A DNA stretch of 64,000 nucleotides. Origin: Methylobacterium sp. Leaf112 (lineage in GTDB: Bacteria; Pseudomonadota; Alphaproteobacteria; Rhizobiales; Beijerinckiaceae). Position numbers and translations under genes: made by a program. Shown in pieces: positions 55,187 through 64,000 of the stretch. Under the pieces are notes generated by a model that worked only from the letters and a program-made list of their open reading frames with translations, was not told the origin of the DNA and did no database searches. The stretch lies in the NCBI RefSeq assembly GCF_001423295.1, contig NZ_LMNG01000029.1, positions 62,001-126,000 of the forward strand, in the 5' to 3' direction. How positions within the stretch are numbered: the stretch's first letter is position 1; each line of letters opens with the position of its first letter.

Positions 55187-56140
55187 ATGCCGTCTCCCCG
55201 GTACTTCTTTAACCACTTCATGCCGTTCACCGGCTATCCCTATACGGGTGCCCCGACCGCCTGCAATCTCTGCGGCTCGACGCGCAGCGTGACGGTGGCG
55301 GAGACCGACCGGCGCCTGAAGACCCTGCGCTCCATCGCCTGCGAGCAATGCGGCCTCATCCGCACGGACCCGATGCCGACCCCGGCGGAGCTGGCGGATT
55401 ATTACGCGACGGCCTACCGGGCCGATTATCAGCTCGCCTTCGCCGGCGGCCCCCCGCGCAACCACCTCAACCGCTCGGCCCGCGAGGCGACGTTCCGCGC
55501 CAATCTCCTGGCGCCGAAGCTGAAAGCCGGCGCCCGCGTCCTCGATTTCGGCTCGGGCTCGGGCGAGTTCCTGGCGGCCGTGCGGGCCAAGGGCTGCGAG
55601 GCCGTGGGCGTCGAGCCAGGGCGGGATTACGCCAACTATGCCCGCACGCAGCACGGCGTCGAGGTGCTGGACGATGCCGACGACGCCCGCTTCCCGGCCG
55701 GGCATTTCGACGTGATCACCACCCACCACGTCATGGAGCACCTGCGCGACCCCGCCGACGTGATGGCACGCCTGTCGCGCTGGCTGAAACCCGACGGGGT
55801 GCTCTACGCGGCGGTGCCCAACATGGCCGCGACGGGCAAGCCGCCGCACGAGCGCTTCCACTTCGCCCACGTCCACGGCTTCGTGCGGGAGACCTTCGAC
55901 CTCACGGCGCGCCGAGCCGGCCTCGTGCCGCATCCGGACTATTGGCGTGAGGACACCACGGTGGTCTACGCCCGGACCGACGCGCCCATGGGGGCCCTGG
56001 CCGTGCCGGGCCTCGCCGAGCGCCTCGCCATCGACCTGAAGCCGATGCCGGCGGGGGCCTACCTCGCCTCCGGCGCCTGGATCTGGCCGATGCTGCGCCG
56101 GAACGCCAAGGCCGTGCGCGACACCTTCGTGGCGCGCTGA
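55187..56140 (+). CDS. Class I SAM-dependent methyltransferase with zinc ribbon
   Basis: A 317-residue protein. A zinc-ribbon-like N-terminus has CNLCGS and CEQCG (C-x2-C pairs, residues about 25-55), then a SAM-binding core with VLDFGSGSGEFLAAVRAKG near 110 and FDVITTHHVMEHLRDPADVM near 170. Relatives act on sugar or lipid precursors in surface polysaccharide pathways; here the substrate is unknown. It is divergent from hemH with a 102-base gap. The ATG was chosen for its position before the ribbon. Confidence 0.8.
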   Translation: MPSPRYFFNHFMPFTGYPYTGAPTACNLCGSTRSVTVAETDRRLKTLRSIACEQCGLIRTDPMPTPAELADYYATAYRADYQLAFAGGPPRNHLNRSAREATFRANLLAPKLKAGARVLDFGSGSGEFLAAVRAKGCEAVGVEPGRDYANYARTQHGVEVLDDADDARFPAGHFDVITTHHVMEHLRDPADVMARLSRWLKPDGVLYAAVPNMAATGKPPHERFHFAHVHGFVRETFDLTARRAGLVPHPDYWREDTTVVYARTDAPMGALAVPGLAERLAIDLKPMPAGAYLASGAWIWPMLRRNAKAVRDTFVAR

Positions 56141-56213
56141 GAACCGTCGTCGTCGCGTCGCGGGAGCTGTCCTAGAAGGAAAGTCTCCCGACGCCACCAC
56201 CGAGACCGACCCC

Positions 56214-57737
56214 ATGCCGCGCCCCAGCCGCCGCCAGACCTTCGGCCTCGGGGTCGGCGCAGGCCTCGCCGCCGGGATACACGATGCCCGGGCGGCCTCC
56301 ACCGCGCCCGAGCCGACCTTCACCCTGCTCCTCGTCAACGACCTCTACCGGATGTCGGAAACCGAGGGTCGCGGGGGCTTCGCCCGGCTCAACGCCATCG
56401 TGAAGGCCGAGCGCGCGCGCGGCGTGCCGCTCCTCTACGCCCATGCGGGCGACACGCTCTCCCCGTCCCTGATGTCGGGCTTCGACCAGGGCGCCCACAT
56501 CGTCGAACTCCTCAACATCGCGCCGCCCGACGTGTTCGTGCCGGGCAATCACGAGTTCGATTTCGGGCCTGCGATCTTCGCCCGGCGCATGGGCGAGGCG
56601 AACTTTCCGGTGTTCGCCGCCAATCTGCGCGATGGCGCCGGGCGCCCCTTGCGCGGGGTGCGCGACCGGACCCTCGTGACGCTGGGCGGCATCCGGGTCG
56701 GGATCGTCGGCATCGCGCTGGCCAGCACGCCGGACAAGTCGCAGTCGGGCGACCTGCGCTTCGCCCCCGAACTCGAAACCCTGGCGCGCGAGGCGCAAAC
56801 GCTCCGCGCCGAGGGCGCCGACCTCGTGGTCGGGGTCTGTCACACGGGCCGGGCGACGGACGAGGCCATCGTCGCAGGCCGCCTCGTCGACATCCTGCTG
56901 TCGGGCCACGACCACGATCTGGCACTCCGGTACGACGGCCAGACCGTCATGGTCGAATCGAGCTTCGACGCCCATTTCGTCACCGCCATCGACGTGACCG
57001 TCCAAGTGACGGGATCGGGGAAAGCCCGGACGGTGACCTGGCGCCCGAGCTTTCGCGTCCACGATTCGGCACGCGTCGTTCCCGACCCCGAGACCCTGGC
57101 GGTGGTGCGGCGACTCGAAGGGGACCTGTCGCGCGAACTCGACGTCGCGGTCGGCGAGACGCGCCTGCCCCTCGACAGCCGCATCGCCGCCGTGCGCGCG
57201 CGGGAGGCCAGCTTCGGCAACCTCGTCGCCGATGCCGTGCGGGCGAGCACGGGAGCCGATCTGGCCATCGTCAACGGCGGCGGCATCCGGGGCGACACCC
57301 TGTACCCGGCCGGCCGGGTGCTGACGCGCCGCGACATCCTGCTGGAACTGCCCTTCGGCAACACAACGGTTCTCGTCGCGCTCACCGGCGCGCAGATCCG
57401 CGGCCTCCTGGAGACGGGCGTCTCGGAATTCGGCCGTCCCGCCGGGCGCTTCCCGCAGGTCTCGGGCCTCGTCGTCACCGTCGATCCGACGGCCCCGGTC
57501 GGGGCCCGCATCGTCGCCCTGAGCCATGGGGGCGTGCCCCTCGACCCCGACAGGACCTACACCGTGGGCTCGAACAACTTCCTGTACGATGGCGGCAACG
57601 GCTACGGCGCCCTGTCCAAGGGACGCACCCTCGTCGGCGGCACCGACGGCACCCTCGTCGCCAATGCGGTGATGGCCTACATCCGGACCAACGCGCCCCT
57701 GTCCGTTCCGTCCGAGGGGCGCATCCTGACGCGTTGA
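56214..57737 (+). CDS. 5'-nucleotidase/cyclic phosphodiesterase family protein, likely Tat-exported
   Basis: A 507-residue UshA-type metallophosphoesterase. The N-terminus has SRRQTFGLGVGAGLAAG, a twin-arginine-like signal. Motifs include AGDTLSPS (Asp80), GNHEFDFG (Asn112, His113), GHDHD (232-234) in the N-domain and VNGGGIRGDTL with GNNFLYDGGNGY-like (SNNFLYDGGNGY) in the C-domain. The usual metal motif D-x-H reads D43-L-Y45, so one His ligand is missing. It probably hydrolyses nucleotides in the periplasm, with altered metal use. Confidence 0.8.
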   Translation: MPRPSRRQTFGLGVGAGLAAGIHDARAASTAPEPTFTLLLVNDLYRMSETEGRGGFARLNAIVKAERARGVPLLYAHAGDTLSPSLMSGFDQGAHIVELLNIAPPDVFVPGNHEFDFGPAIFARRMGEANFPVFAANLRDGAGRPLRGVRDRTLVTLGGIRVGIVGIALASTPDKSQSGDLRFAPELETLAREAQTLRAEGADLVVGVCHTGRATDEAIVAGRLVDILLSGHDHDLALRYDGQTVMVESSFDAHFVTAIDVTVQVTGSGKARTVTWRPSFRVHDSARVVPDPETLAVVRRLEGDLSRELDVAVGETRLPLDSRIAAVRAREASFGNLVADAVRASTGADLAIVNGGGIRGDTLYPAGRVLTRRDILLELPFGNTTVLVALTGAQIRGLLETGVSEFGRPAGRFPQVSGLVVTVDPTAPVGARIVALSHGGVPLDPDRTYTVGSNNFLYDGGNGYGALSKGRTLVGGTDGTLVANAVMAYIRTNAPLSVPSEGRILTR

Positions 57738-57750
57738 GGATCCCCTGCCG

Positions 57751-58446
57751 ATGAGTTCAGGCCCCGTCGCCGATGCCCTCGCGCGCTTTCGCCGTTCGGG
57801 CTCGCCCTGGCTCGACCTGCCGTTCTTCGAAGGCGGCGCGGCCGACACCGTGGCGATGCGGGTCGATGAGCGCATCGCCGAGGGCGTCACCGTGCTGCCG
57901 GCGCCGGAGAACATCTTCAACGCCCTGGCGCTGACGCCGCTGACCGAGGTGAAGGCAGTGATCCTCGGCCAGGACCCGTACCCGACGCCGGGCGATGCCA
58001 ACGGGCTGGCCTTCTCCTATGTCGGCCCGCGGCGCCTGCCGGCCTCCCTCAAGGTGATCCTGGCCGAAATCCCCGACCCGCCGGCCAAGCCGACGACCGG
58101 CGACCTCACGCCGTGGGCGCGCCGCGGTGTGCTGCTCCTGAACTCGGCTCTCACGGTGGAGCAGGGCAAGTCCGGTGCCCACCTGCGCTACGGCTGGGCG
58201 TCGCTCACCGATCAGGCGGTGGAAGCCGTCTCGAAGCGGGCGGAGCCGGCGGTGTTCCTGCTGTGGGGGGCGCAGGCCCGGGCGCGGGCCGCCCTCATCG
58301 ACACCGCGCGCCACGGCGTCATCGAATCCGGCCATCCCTCGCCCCTGAACCGCCAGCGGGATTTCCCCGGCTCCCAGCCCTTCGCGGCGGCGAATGCCTG
58401 GCTGACGGCGCAGGGCGTCGCGCCCATCGATTGGCGTTTGGACTGA
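57751..58446 (+). CDS. ung: Uracil-DNA glycosylase, family 1
   Basis: A 231-residue UNG. Motif A is GQDPYPTPGDANGLAFS near residue 73 with the catalytic Asp, LLLNSALTVEQGKSGAH follows near 130, and motif B is GHPSPLNRQRDF near 194. It removes uracil from DNA in base-excision repair. It lies 13 bases after the nucleotidase gene and may be cotranscribed with it. Confidence 0.95.
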   Translation: MSSGPVADALARFRRSGSPWLDLPFFEGGAADTVAMRVDERIAEGVTVLPAPENIFNALALTPLTEVKAVILGQDPYPTPGDANGLAFSYVGPRRLPASLKVILAEIPDPPAKPTTGDLTPWARRGVLLLNSALTVEQGKSGAHLRYGWASLTDQAVEAVSKRAEPAVFLLWGAQARARAALIDTARHGVIESGHPSPLNRQRDFPGSQPFAAANAWLTAQGVAPIDWRLD

Positions 58447-58599
58447 AGCGACGCAGCCGCTCGGACGTACCCCCTCGGCCGTGGCTCCTTGGGCTCGGCT
58501 CCTTGGACGCGCCCCCTTGGAGGAGTGGGGCGGGCGGTCTATTTCCGTCGAGCGCATAAGCGGAATTTAAGAAGCCGCCGCACCCCGAGGAAACGCCCG

Positions 58600-59016
58600 A
58601 TGCCCGTACGCCCCCTTCTCGCCCTGAGTCTCGCGCTCGCCCTGCCGACCGTCGCGCAGGCCCAGATCCGCAACGCCCCGCAGCCGCGGGCGCTGGAATT
58701 CGCCGCCTACATCTTCGCCGCCGCCAATGTCTGCGGCTACCGCATCGGTGCCGAACAGTTCGAGGGGCTCCTGGAGAAGCAGGGAACGCGCGCCGCCGAT
58801 GTCGGCCCGCGCGGCCCGTTCGGCGGCCGGGTCCAGACGATCTTCGCGATGATGTCGAACCAGATGCAGCTCAACCGCGAGACGGCGTGCCTCGCGGTGG
58901 CCGGCGAATACGGCCCCGAGGGCAACATCACCAAGAACGTGCTGCTGCCGCCGATGCCGGCCGGTGCCCCGAACGAGGCCACCCCGGCCGAGCCCGCGCC
59001 GAAGCCCGCGCAGTAG
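58600..59016 (+). CDS. Secreted small hypothetical protein
   Basis: A 138-residue protein with a signal peptide (MPVRPLLALSLALALPTVAQ, cut near AQA). The mature part is alpha-helical with two cysteines (ANVCGYRIGAEQF and ETACLAVAGEYG), probably disulfide-linked, and a Pro/Ala tail. I recognise no family. The ATG at 58600 begins the signal peptide; a longer in-frame start would add 37 residues. It ends convergent with ftfL, with a terminator between. Confidence 0.65.
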   Translation: MPVRPLLALSLALALPTVAQAQIRNAPQPRALEFAAYIFAAANVCGYRIGAEQFEGLLEKQGTRAADVGPRGPFGGRVQTIFAMMSNQMQLNRETACLAVAGEYGPEGNITKNVLLPPMPAGAPNEATPAEPAPKPAQ

Positions 59017-59036
59017 GGTTTGGATGCCGTAGGGTT

Positions 59037-59066
59037 CGGACGGAGGTCCCGAGGGGCCTCCGTCCG
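59037..59066. terminator. Hairpin between the secreted protein gene and ftfL
   Basis: CGGACGGAGG and CCTCCGTCCG form a perfect 10-bp stem around a 10-base G-rich loop. It sits between convergent stops, 9 bases from the ftfL end, and probably serves both. Confidence 0.8.
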
Positions 59067-59074
59067 GTCCGAGG

Positions 59075-60748
59075 CTAGAACAGGCCTTCGATCTGGCCGT
59101 TGGCGTCGAGGTGGATGCCCTCCGAGGCCGGGACCTTGGGCAGGCCCGGCATGGTCATGATCTCTCCGCAGATGACCACGACGAAGCCGGCTCCCGCCGA
59201 GAGGCGCACGTCGCGCACGGCGATGACGTGGCCCTCGGGGGCACCCATCAGGTTCGGGTCGGTGGAGAACGAGTACTGGGTCTTCGCCATGCAGACGGGC
59301 AGGTTGCCGTAGCCGTCCTTCTCGAACTGGGCGAGCTTGGTGGCGGCCTTGGATTCGACCTGGATGTCGGCGGCCCCGTAGAGCTTCGTCGCGATGGTGC
59401 GGACCTTGTCGGTGAGCTTGGTCTCGGTCTCGTACGCGAAGGTCAGGGGTTTCTGCTCGCCCTCGGCCAGCTTCACCACGGCGTGGGCCAGTTCCTCGGC
59501 GCCGGCGCCGCCATCCGCCCAATGCTTGCAGGTGATGGCCTCGACCTGGAGCCGGTCGCGGCACAGCTCCTTCAGCTTGGCGTGCTCGGCATCGGTGTCG
59601 GCGTAGAAGTGGTTGACGCCGATGACCACCGGCAGGCCGAAGCTGCGCACGTTGGCGACATGGCGGGCGAGGTTGGCGAAGCCCTTTTCCAGGGCGCCGA
59701 GGTTCTCGGAGCCGAGCTCCTTCTTCGAGACGCCGCCGTGCATCTTGAGGGCGCGCACGGTGGCGACGATCACCACCGCGGACGGCTTCAAGCCCGCCTG
59801 CCGGCACTTGATGTCGATGAACTTCTCCGCCCCGAGATCCGCGCCGAAGCCGGCTTCGGTGACCACGTAGTCGCCGAGCTTGAGCCCGGCGCGGGTCGCG
59901 ATGACCGAGTTGCAGCCATGGGCGATGTTGGCGAAGGGGCCGCCGTGGATCAGGGCGGGGTTGCCCTCCAGGGTCTGCACGAGGTTGGGCTGCAGGGCGT
60001 CCTTGAGCAGCACCGTCATGGCGCCCGTGGCCTTGACGTCCTTGAGGGTCACCGGCTTGCGGTCGCGGGTCTCGGCGATGACGATGCGGCCGAGGCGCGC
60101 CTCGAGATCGTCGAGGTCGCGCGCGAGACAGAACACCGCCATGACTTCGGACGCCACGGTGATGTCGAAGCCGTCCTCGCGCGGGAAGCCGTTGGCGACG
60201 CCGCCCAGCGACTGGGTGATCGACCGCAGGGCCCGGTCGTTCATGTCGACCACGCGGCGCCAGTGGATGCGGCGCACGTCTATGTTGAGCTCGTTGGCCC
60301 AGTAGACGTGGTTGTCGATGAGGGCGGCGGCCAGTGAGTGCGCCGACGTGATGGCGTGGAAGTCGCCGGTGAAGTGCAGGTTGATCTGCTCCATCGGCAC
60401 GACCTGGGCCTTACCGCCGCCGGCAGCACCCCCCTTCATGCCGAAGCAGGGGCCGAGCGACGGCTCACGCAGGCACATCACGGTCTTCTTGCCGATGCGG
60501 TTGAGCGCGTCGCCGAGACCCACCGTGGTGGTGGTCTTGCCCTCGCCTGCCGGGGTCGGGCTGATGGCGGTGACGAGGACAAGCTTGCCCTCGGGCTTGT
60601 CTTCCAGACCCTTGATGAAATCGTGATCGATCTTGGCGATGTGCCGGCCGTAATTGTGAAGCGCCTCGTCCGGGATGCCGATCCGGGCAGCGACCTCGGT
60701 GATCGGCTTCAGGGTCGCCGCGCGGGCGATCTCGATGTCTGACGGCAT
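59075..60748 (-). CDS. ftfL: Formate-tetrahydrofolate ligase
   Basis: A 557-residue formate-THF ligase (Fhs), the same length as the M. extorquens enzyme. It joins formate to THF using ATP, the entry point of formate carbon into the serine cycle during growth on methanol. The P-loop is [21 protein letters not shown] near residue 62; [19 protein letters not shown] and the C-terminal [15 protein letters not shown] are family blocks. The start ([16 protein letters not shown]) matches Methylobacterium orthologues from memory. A 237-base upstream gap carries a perfect 8-bp inverted repeat at 60902-60929. Confidence 0.95.
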   Translation of the reverse strand: MPSDIEIARAATLKPITEVAARIGIPDEALHNYGRHIAKIDHDFIKGLEDKPEGKLVLVTAISPTPAGEGKTTTTVGLGDALNRIGKKTVMCLREPSLGPCFGMKGGAAGGGKAQVVPMEQINLHFTGDFHAITSAHSLAAALIDNHVYWANELNIDVRRIHWRRVVDMNDRALRSITQSLGGVANGFPREDGFDITVASEVMAVFCLARDLDDLEARLGRIVIAETRDRKPVTLKDVKATGAMTVLLKDALQPNLVQTLEGNPALIHGGPFANIAHGCNSVIATRAGLKLGDYVVTEAGFGADLGAEKFIDIKCRQAGLKPSAVVIVATVRALKMHGGVSKKELGSENLGALEKGFANLARHVANVRSFGLPVVIGVNHFYADTDAEHAKLKELCRDRLQVEAITCKHWADGGAGAEELAHAVVKLAEGEQKPLTFAYETETKLTDKVRTIATKLYGAADIQVESKAATKLAQFEKDGYGNLPVCMAKTQYSFSTDPNLMGAPEGHVIAVRDVRLSAGAGFVVVICGEIMTMPGLPKVPASEGIHLDANGQIEGLF

Positions 60749-60901
60749 GCCTCGTCTCTCCCGATTTTTTTCTTCGCGCCGAAGGGCGCGCGTTTGGCGT
60801 GTGCGGTGCCGGCGCCGTGTGGCGCACGCGGATCGGCCGCGCGGAACTGCACTGTGTCCGATCACACCAGTTTGATGGAAGGGGCAAGGAAAAGCGCTTG
60901 G

Positions 60902-60929
60902 GAAATTTTCAACGCGCGAACAAAATTTC
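60902..60929. promoter_or_regulatory. Inverted repeat GAAATTTT/AAAATTTC upstream of ftfL
   Basis: Two perfect 8-bp arms with a 12-base spacer, 154 bases upstream of the ftfL start. It is the AT-richest piece of the gap and is a candidate operator for one-carbon regulation of ftfL. Confidence 0.5.
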
Positions 60930-60985
60930 GTTTGAGATCGGCCGGTTCCTGGAATCGGTGCGCCTTCGATGGGCTCACCCCCGGA

Positions 60986-61207
60986 TCAGCCCGTCATGGC
61001 CGTCGCGGTGTAGCCGGCCTGGGTCAGGACCTCGGCCACCGTCCCGCTGTGCTCGCGGGTGGTGACGGCGACCCGGCCATGATCGAGGTCCACCGCCACC
61101 CGCGCGGCGGGATCGAGGTGCAGGATCGCCCGGCGCACCGCCTCCGCGCAGCCGTTGCAGGTCATTCCATCCACCTGCATCAGCAGGTCCGACTGCATCG
61201 CATCCAT
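60986..61207 (-). CDS. Heavy-metal-associated (HMA) domain protein
   Basis: A 73-residue single-domain protein of the HMA/copper-chaperone type. The metal-binding loop is GMTCNGCAEAVRRAI (M-x-C-x-x-C) near residue 14, with VAVDLDHGRVAVTT and VAEVLTQAGYTATA finishing the ferredoxin-like fold. It probably carries Cu(I) in the cytosol. No copper ATPase is adjacent. The start may be ATG 61207 or the one three codons later. Confidence 0.85.
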   Translation of the reverse strand: MDAMQSDLLMQVDGMTCNGCAEAVRRAILHLDPAARVAVDLDHGRVAVTTREHSGTVAEVLTQAGYTATAMTG

Positions 61208-61586
61208 GGCGTCTCGACCCTATCGTCCTGTGTCTCGCACCGGGAGAGGTTCGCCGGACCCGGGAGAAAGGATGCGGGAACGGGAACTTCACCACAGCGC
61301 CGGAGATCGAATCCGGCTCGACGCCGCCCGGGTGCCCCGACCCGCCATGTTGAACCGGTGCGGATGGGATGCAAGCGCCGAGGACGAGCGCCGGGTCCCC
61401 CGGCATTCCAGATCCCTCGCGCCCCATCACCCGGAAACCCAAGTCACACCGGACGAAAATCGGCGTGGGCCGTCGCGCACGCATCTTGTGAGTGCCTGGC
61501 GTCTCGGCGACAAAGGCGGTCTGGCTGCCACCGATCCGTACCGTCGGTTGTGCGGCCCTTCATGGGTTCGAGGTGAGAGCATACCG
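61208..61586. other. 379-base gap with no recognised feature
   Basis: Between the HMA gene and the TipF-like gene. I see no convincing ORF, strong repeat or hairpin; it must contain both divergent promoters. Confidence 0.4.
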
Positions 61587-63026
61587 ATGGCCCGGATCGT
61601 CGGCCGGCGTGGCGGCCCGTGGGCACTTGGTCTGAAGGGTCTCGGTTTCCTGGGACTCGGCGCCCTGGTCCCGCTCTCCGCCTATGCCCCCCTCGGCGGG
61701 GCCTTCGCCCTCGCCACGGCCGGTGGTGCGGCGGCCCTCCTCGCCCACCGCCGGGCCGGAGCCCTGTCCGCCCGCTGCGAGAAGCTGTCGAGTGAGCTCG
61801 ATGTGCTGTCCCAGCGCCTGGTGCGCCTCGAATCCGTCACCCGACTCATCGCAGAGCAGCAGGTGCGCGCCGATGGGGCCGCTTCCGGGGCCAATGCCGG
61901 CGCCGACACGGCGGCCCTGGCCGCCGGCGTCGAGGAGGTCACCGCCGAGATCGGCCTCCTCAGCGGCATCGTGCGTGAACTCGCCGCCGTGGTGGCGACC
62001 CAGGACGGGGAGATCGCCGGCCTGAAGGCGGCGCCCCCGGTCCCGACACCGGCGCCACGGCCCGTCGCACCCGAGATCGTGGTGGCGCCCCGGCAGGCGG
62101 CTCCCGCCGTGCCGTGGACTCCCCGACCTCTCGATGTGGCCGCGAGAGAGGTCGCGTCGCGGGAGGCCGGCCGCGAAACCGCGATCCTGACGGCCTTCGA
62201 TGGGATCGGTCTCGAAGTCCATCTCCAGCCCGTGGTCTCCCTGCCGCAGCGCAAGGTCGTCTCCTACGAGGCGGTGGCGCGCCTGCGCGTCGCCGGGGCG
62301 GGCGAGCTTCCGTCCGGCACCCTCCTGGCGCCCGAAGCCTTCCTGTCCATCCTCGAGCGTCACGGCCGCACCACCGACCTCGACCGCCGCATGCTCCAGC
62401 GCACGGCCACCGTGGCCCGGCACCTGGCCGGACGCGGCAGCCGGGCGGCCGTCGCCTACGGCCTGTCGCCGCTCTCCCTGTTCGAGCCGGGCTTCCTGCG
62501 TTCCCTGGGCCGCCTCGTGGCCGATGAGCCCGATCTCGCCGGCCGCCTCGTGGTTGCCCTGCCACAGTCGAGCTGGCGCAGCCTCGATGCCGAGCAGGCC
62601 GGGGTCCTGGGGGATTTGCGCGGCCTCATCGGGTTCACCCTCGACCGTCCCGTGGACCTGCGTCTCGATCCCTCGGCGCTGGCCGACCGCGGCGTCGGGC
62701 AGGTGAAGGTGCCCGCCGACATGCTGCTGCGGCCCGGAATCCACGAAGGCCTGCCCGATATCGCACTGGAGGATCTCGTCGCTGCGCTCGACCGGGCGGG
62801 CATCCAGCTCGTGGCCGACCGCGTCGAACGCGAGACCGACGTGCCGGATCTCATCGACCTCAACGTTCCGCGGGCGCAGGGGACGGTGTTCGCCCCCGCC
62901 CGTGCCGTGCGCGCCGAAGTGCTGGCCGTTCCGCCGCCGCCCGAGCCGGTCCCGTCGGCGGGCGACGAACCCGAGCCGCCGCCCCAGCGCCGCCCGTTCC
63001 GGGATTTCCTGCGCCGCGCGGGATAG
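61587..63026 (+). CDS. TipF-like membrane protein with degenerate EAL domain
   Basis: A 479-residue protein. Two hydrophobic helices (about 13-53) are followed by a coiled-coil-like region (about 58-145), a Pro-rich linker, and an EAL-type domain (about 200-450). The signature E-x-L-x-R reads E228-A-V-A-R232, and the later DDFGTG-type loop is not preserved, so phosphodiesterase activity is unlikely. The architecture resembles Caulobacter TipF, a c-di-GMP effector that places flagella. The start is chosen before the first helix. Confidence 0.75.
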   Translation: MARIVGRRGGPWALGLKGLGFLGLGALVPLSAYAPLGGAFALATAGGAAALLAHRRAGALSARCEKLSSELDVLSQRLVRLESVTRLIAEQQVRADGAASGANAGADTAALAAGVEEVTAEIGLLSGIVRELAAVVATQDGEIAGLKAAPPVPTPAPRPVAPEIVVAPRQAAPAVPWTPRPLDVAAREVASREAGRETAILTAFDGIGLEVHLQPVVSLPQRKVVSYEAVARLRVAGAGELPSGTLLAPEAFLSILERHGRTTDLDRRMLQRTATVARHLAGRGSRAAVAYGLSPLSLFEPGFLRSLGRLVADEPDLAGRLVVALPQSSWRSLDAEQAGVLGDLRGLIGFTLDRPVDLRLDPSALADRGVGQVKVPADMLLRPGIHEGLPDIALEDLVAALDRAGIQLVADRVERETDVPDLIDLNVPRAQGTVFAPARAVRAEVLAVPPPPEPVPSAGDEPEPPPQRRPFRDFLRRAG

Positions 63027-63102
63027 GGTTCCGGGCGTTGCTTTCAGGGGGGCCCGCGCCTAACCGGGCGACGCACCATGCCCGACGTCACGCAGGCCCC
63101 CA

Positions 63103-63990
63103 ATGACCGAATCCGTGCCCACGATCTCAGGGCTCAGCGCCATCGCCGACCGGTTCGACGTGATCCTGTGCGACGTCTGGGGCGTGCTGCATGACGGCGT
63201 GCGCGCGCATGTCGGCGCGGGCGAGGCCCTGATCCGCTTCCGGGCCCTGCCGGGCGGCACGCGACCGCGCCGGGTGGTGCTGGTCTCCAACGCGCCGCGC
63301 CCCTGGGAGGGTGTCCGAACGATCCTCGACGGGTACGGCGTGCCGCGCGCCGCCTACGACGCCATCCTGACGTCTGGCGATCTCACACGCAGTCTGCTCG
63401 CCGAGACGCCGGGCACGCGGATCCACCATCTCGGGCCCGAGCGCGACGCGCCGATCTTCGCCGATCTCGATATCCGCCTCGTCGCGGCGGAGGAGGCCGA
63501 ACGCGTGGTCTGCACCGGGTTGTTCGACGACACCCGGGAGACGGCCGACGATTATCGCCCGGCCCTGGAGGAATGGCGGGCGCGCGACGTGCCGATGATC
63601 TGCGCCAATCCGGACCTTGTGGTCGAGCGTGCCGGGCTTCTGATCCCCTGCGCCGGCCTCATCGCCGAAGCCTACGCGGCGCTGGGCGGTCGGGTCGCCT
63701 ATGCGGGAAAACCGTATCGGCCGGTCTATGCGGCCGCCCTGGCGATGGCCGGTGCCCTCGACGGCCTCGCGGCCCCGGAGCCCGGGCGGGTCCTCGCGGT
63801 GGGCGACGCCCTGCGCACGGACATCGCCGGAGCGTCGGCGTTCGGGATCCCGAATCTCCTCGTCGCCCGTGGCATCCATGCCGAGGAATTGGGGGTCTCG
63901 ACGGAGGAGGCCGCCCTCGGCGACGTCGCAGCCTGGCTCGGACGTCAGTCCGTTCGGCCGGACGCGATCATCGAACGCCTCGTCTGGTAG
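63103..63990 (+). CDS. HAD-superfamily hydrolase, TIGR01459 type
   Basis: A 295-residue class IIA HAD hydrolase. Motif I is VILCDVWGVLHDGV near residue 21 (nucleophile Asp), motif II LVSNAPRPWE near 61, and the closing motif is LAVGDALRTDIAGASAFG near 232 with the metal-binding Asp. Relatives are NagD- or 4-nitrophenylphosphatase-like enzymes with broad phosphatase activity. It lies 76 bases after the TipF-like gene and ends ten bases before the window edge. Confidence 0.9.
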   Translation: MTESVPTISGLSAIADRFDVILCDVWGVLHDGVRAHVGAGEALIRFRALPGGTRPRRVVLVSNAPRPWEGVRTILDGYGVPRAAYDAILTSGDLTRSLLAETPGTRIHHLGPERDAPIFADLDIRLVAAEEAERVVCTGLFDDTRETADDYRPALEEWRARDVPMICANPDLVVERAGLLIPCAGLIAEAYAALGGRVAYAGKPYRPVYAAALAMAGALDGLAAPEPGRVLAVGDALRTDIAGASAFGIPNLLVARGIHAEELGVSTEEAALGDVAAWLGRQSVRPDAIIERLVW

Positions 63991-64000
63991 GATCTCATAC

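Noticed and set aside
1..64000. CRISPR arrays, insertion sequences, prophage, rRNA and tRNA genes
   Set aside because: I looked for regular spaced repeats, transposase motifs and tRNA-like arms with CCA ends and found none I can support. A tRNAscan or Infernal run would be decisive.

Overview
The window is a GC-rich alphaproteobacterial chromosome segment, most likely from Methylobacteriaceae (Methylobacterium/Methylorubrum). The evidence is a 557-residue formate-tetrahydrofolate ligase at 59075-60748 that reads almost like the Methylobacterium extorquens enzyme as I remember it, together with Rhizobiales-type gene order, a long-form HisG paired with HisZ, and very high GC with long antisense open frames. 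I see no prophage, insertion sequence, CRISPR array, rRNA or tRNA.

The main architectural feature is a likely replication origin at 48629-49146, between ppsR (leftward) and hemE (rightward). This is the same junction that holds the Caulobacter and Rickettsia origins. The gap has one perfect DnaA box, one exact TTAA-N7-TTAA CtrA-type site, six GANTC (CcrM-type) sites and an AT-rich stretch flanked by an inverted repeat. About 23 kb to the left are parA-parB with a perfect parS inside rsmG and a second near-parS between mnmG and mnmE. Most genes on the left arm from rsmG to ppsR point away from this site, as expected for the leading strand.

Layout: 1-656 end of a DMT exporter; 653-2144 three-gene leftward operon (small membrane protein, Pro-rich secreted protein, cupin); 2425-5370 an unusual PEP carboxylase; 5486-16224 mixed envelope, regulatory and dapD genes; 16242-18093 an MFS gene divergent from a marR gene with a clear inverted-repeat operator; 18104-23398 PLP homeostasis protein, leuS, lptE, holA; 23437-30650 parB-parA-rsmG-mnmG-mnmE-rho; 30916-36902 smr-mltA-tim44, secB, DUF3429, hisS; 36998-41807 a complete alkanesulfonate uptake and desulfonation operon; 42037-48628 dnaQ-coaE-aroE-maf cluster with two inserted transporter genes, then ppsR; origin; 49147-55084 hemE-hemJ, a toxin-antitoxin pair, hisG-hisZ and hemH; 55187-63990 methyltransferase, nucleotidase family protein, ung, ftfL, an HMA protein, a TipF-like degenerate EAL protein and a HAD hydrolase.

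Functional threads: chromosome replication and segregation (oriC, parABS, holA, dnaQ), tRNA modification and charging (mnmE, mnmG, leuS, hisS), heme synthesis (hemE, hemJ, hemH), one-carbon and C3/C4 metabolism (ftfL, ppc-like, ppsR), sulfonate-sulfur scavenging (ssu/msu) and envelope biogenesis (lptE, mltA, L,D-transpeptidase). Several proteins keep a family fold but lack catalytic residues: the PEPC-like protein, an alpha/beta hydrolase, an SNase-like protein, a 5'-nucleotidase family member and the EAL protein. These and the origin region are the most interesting parts of the window.
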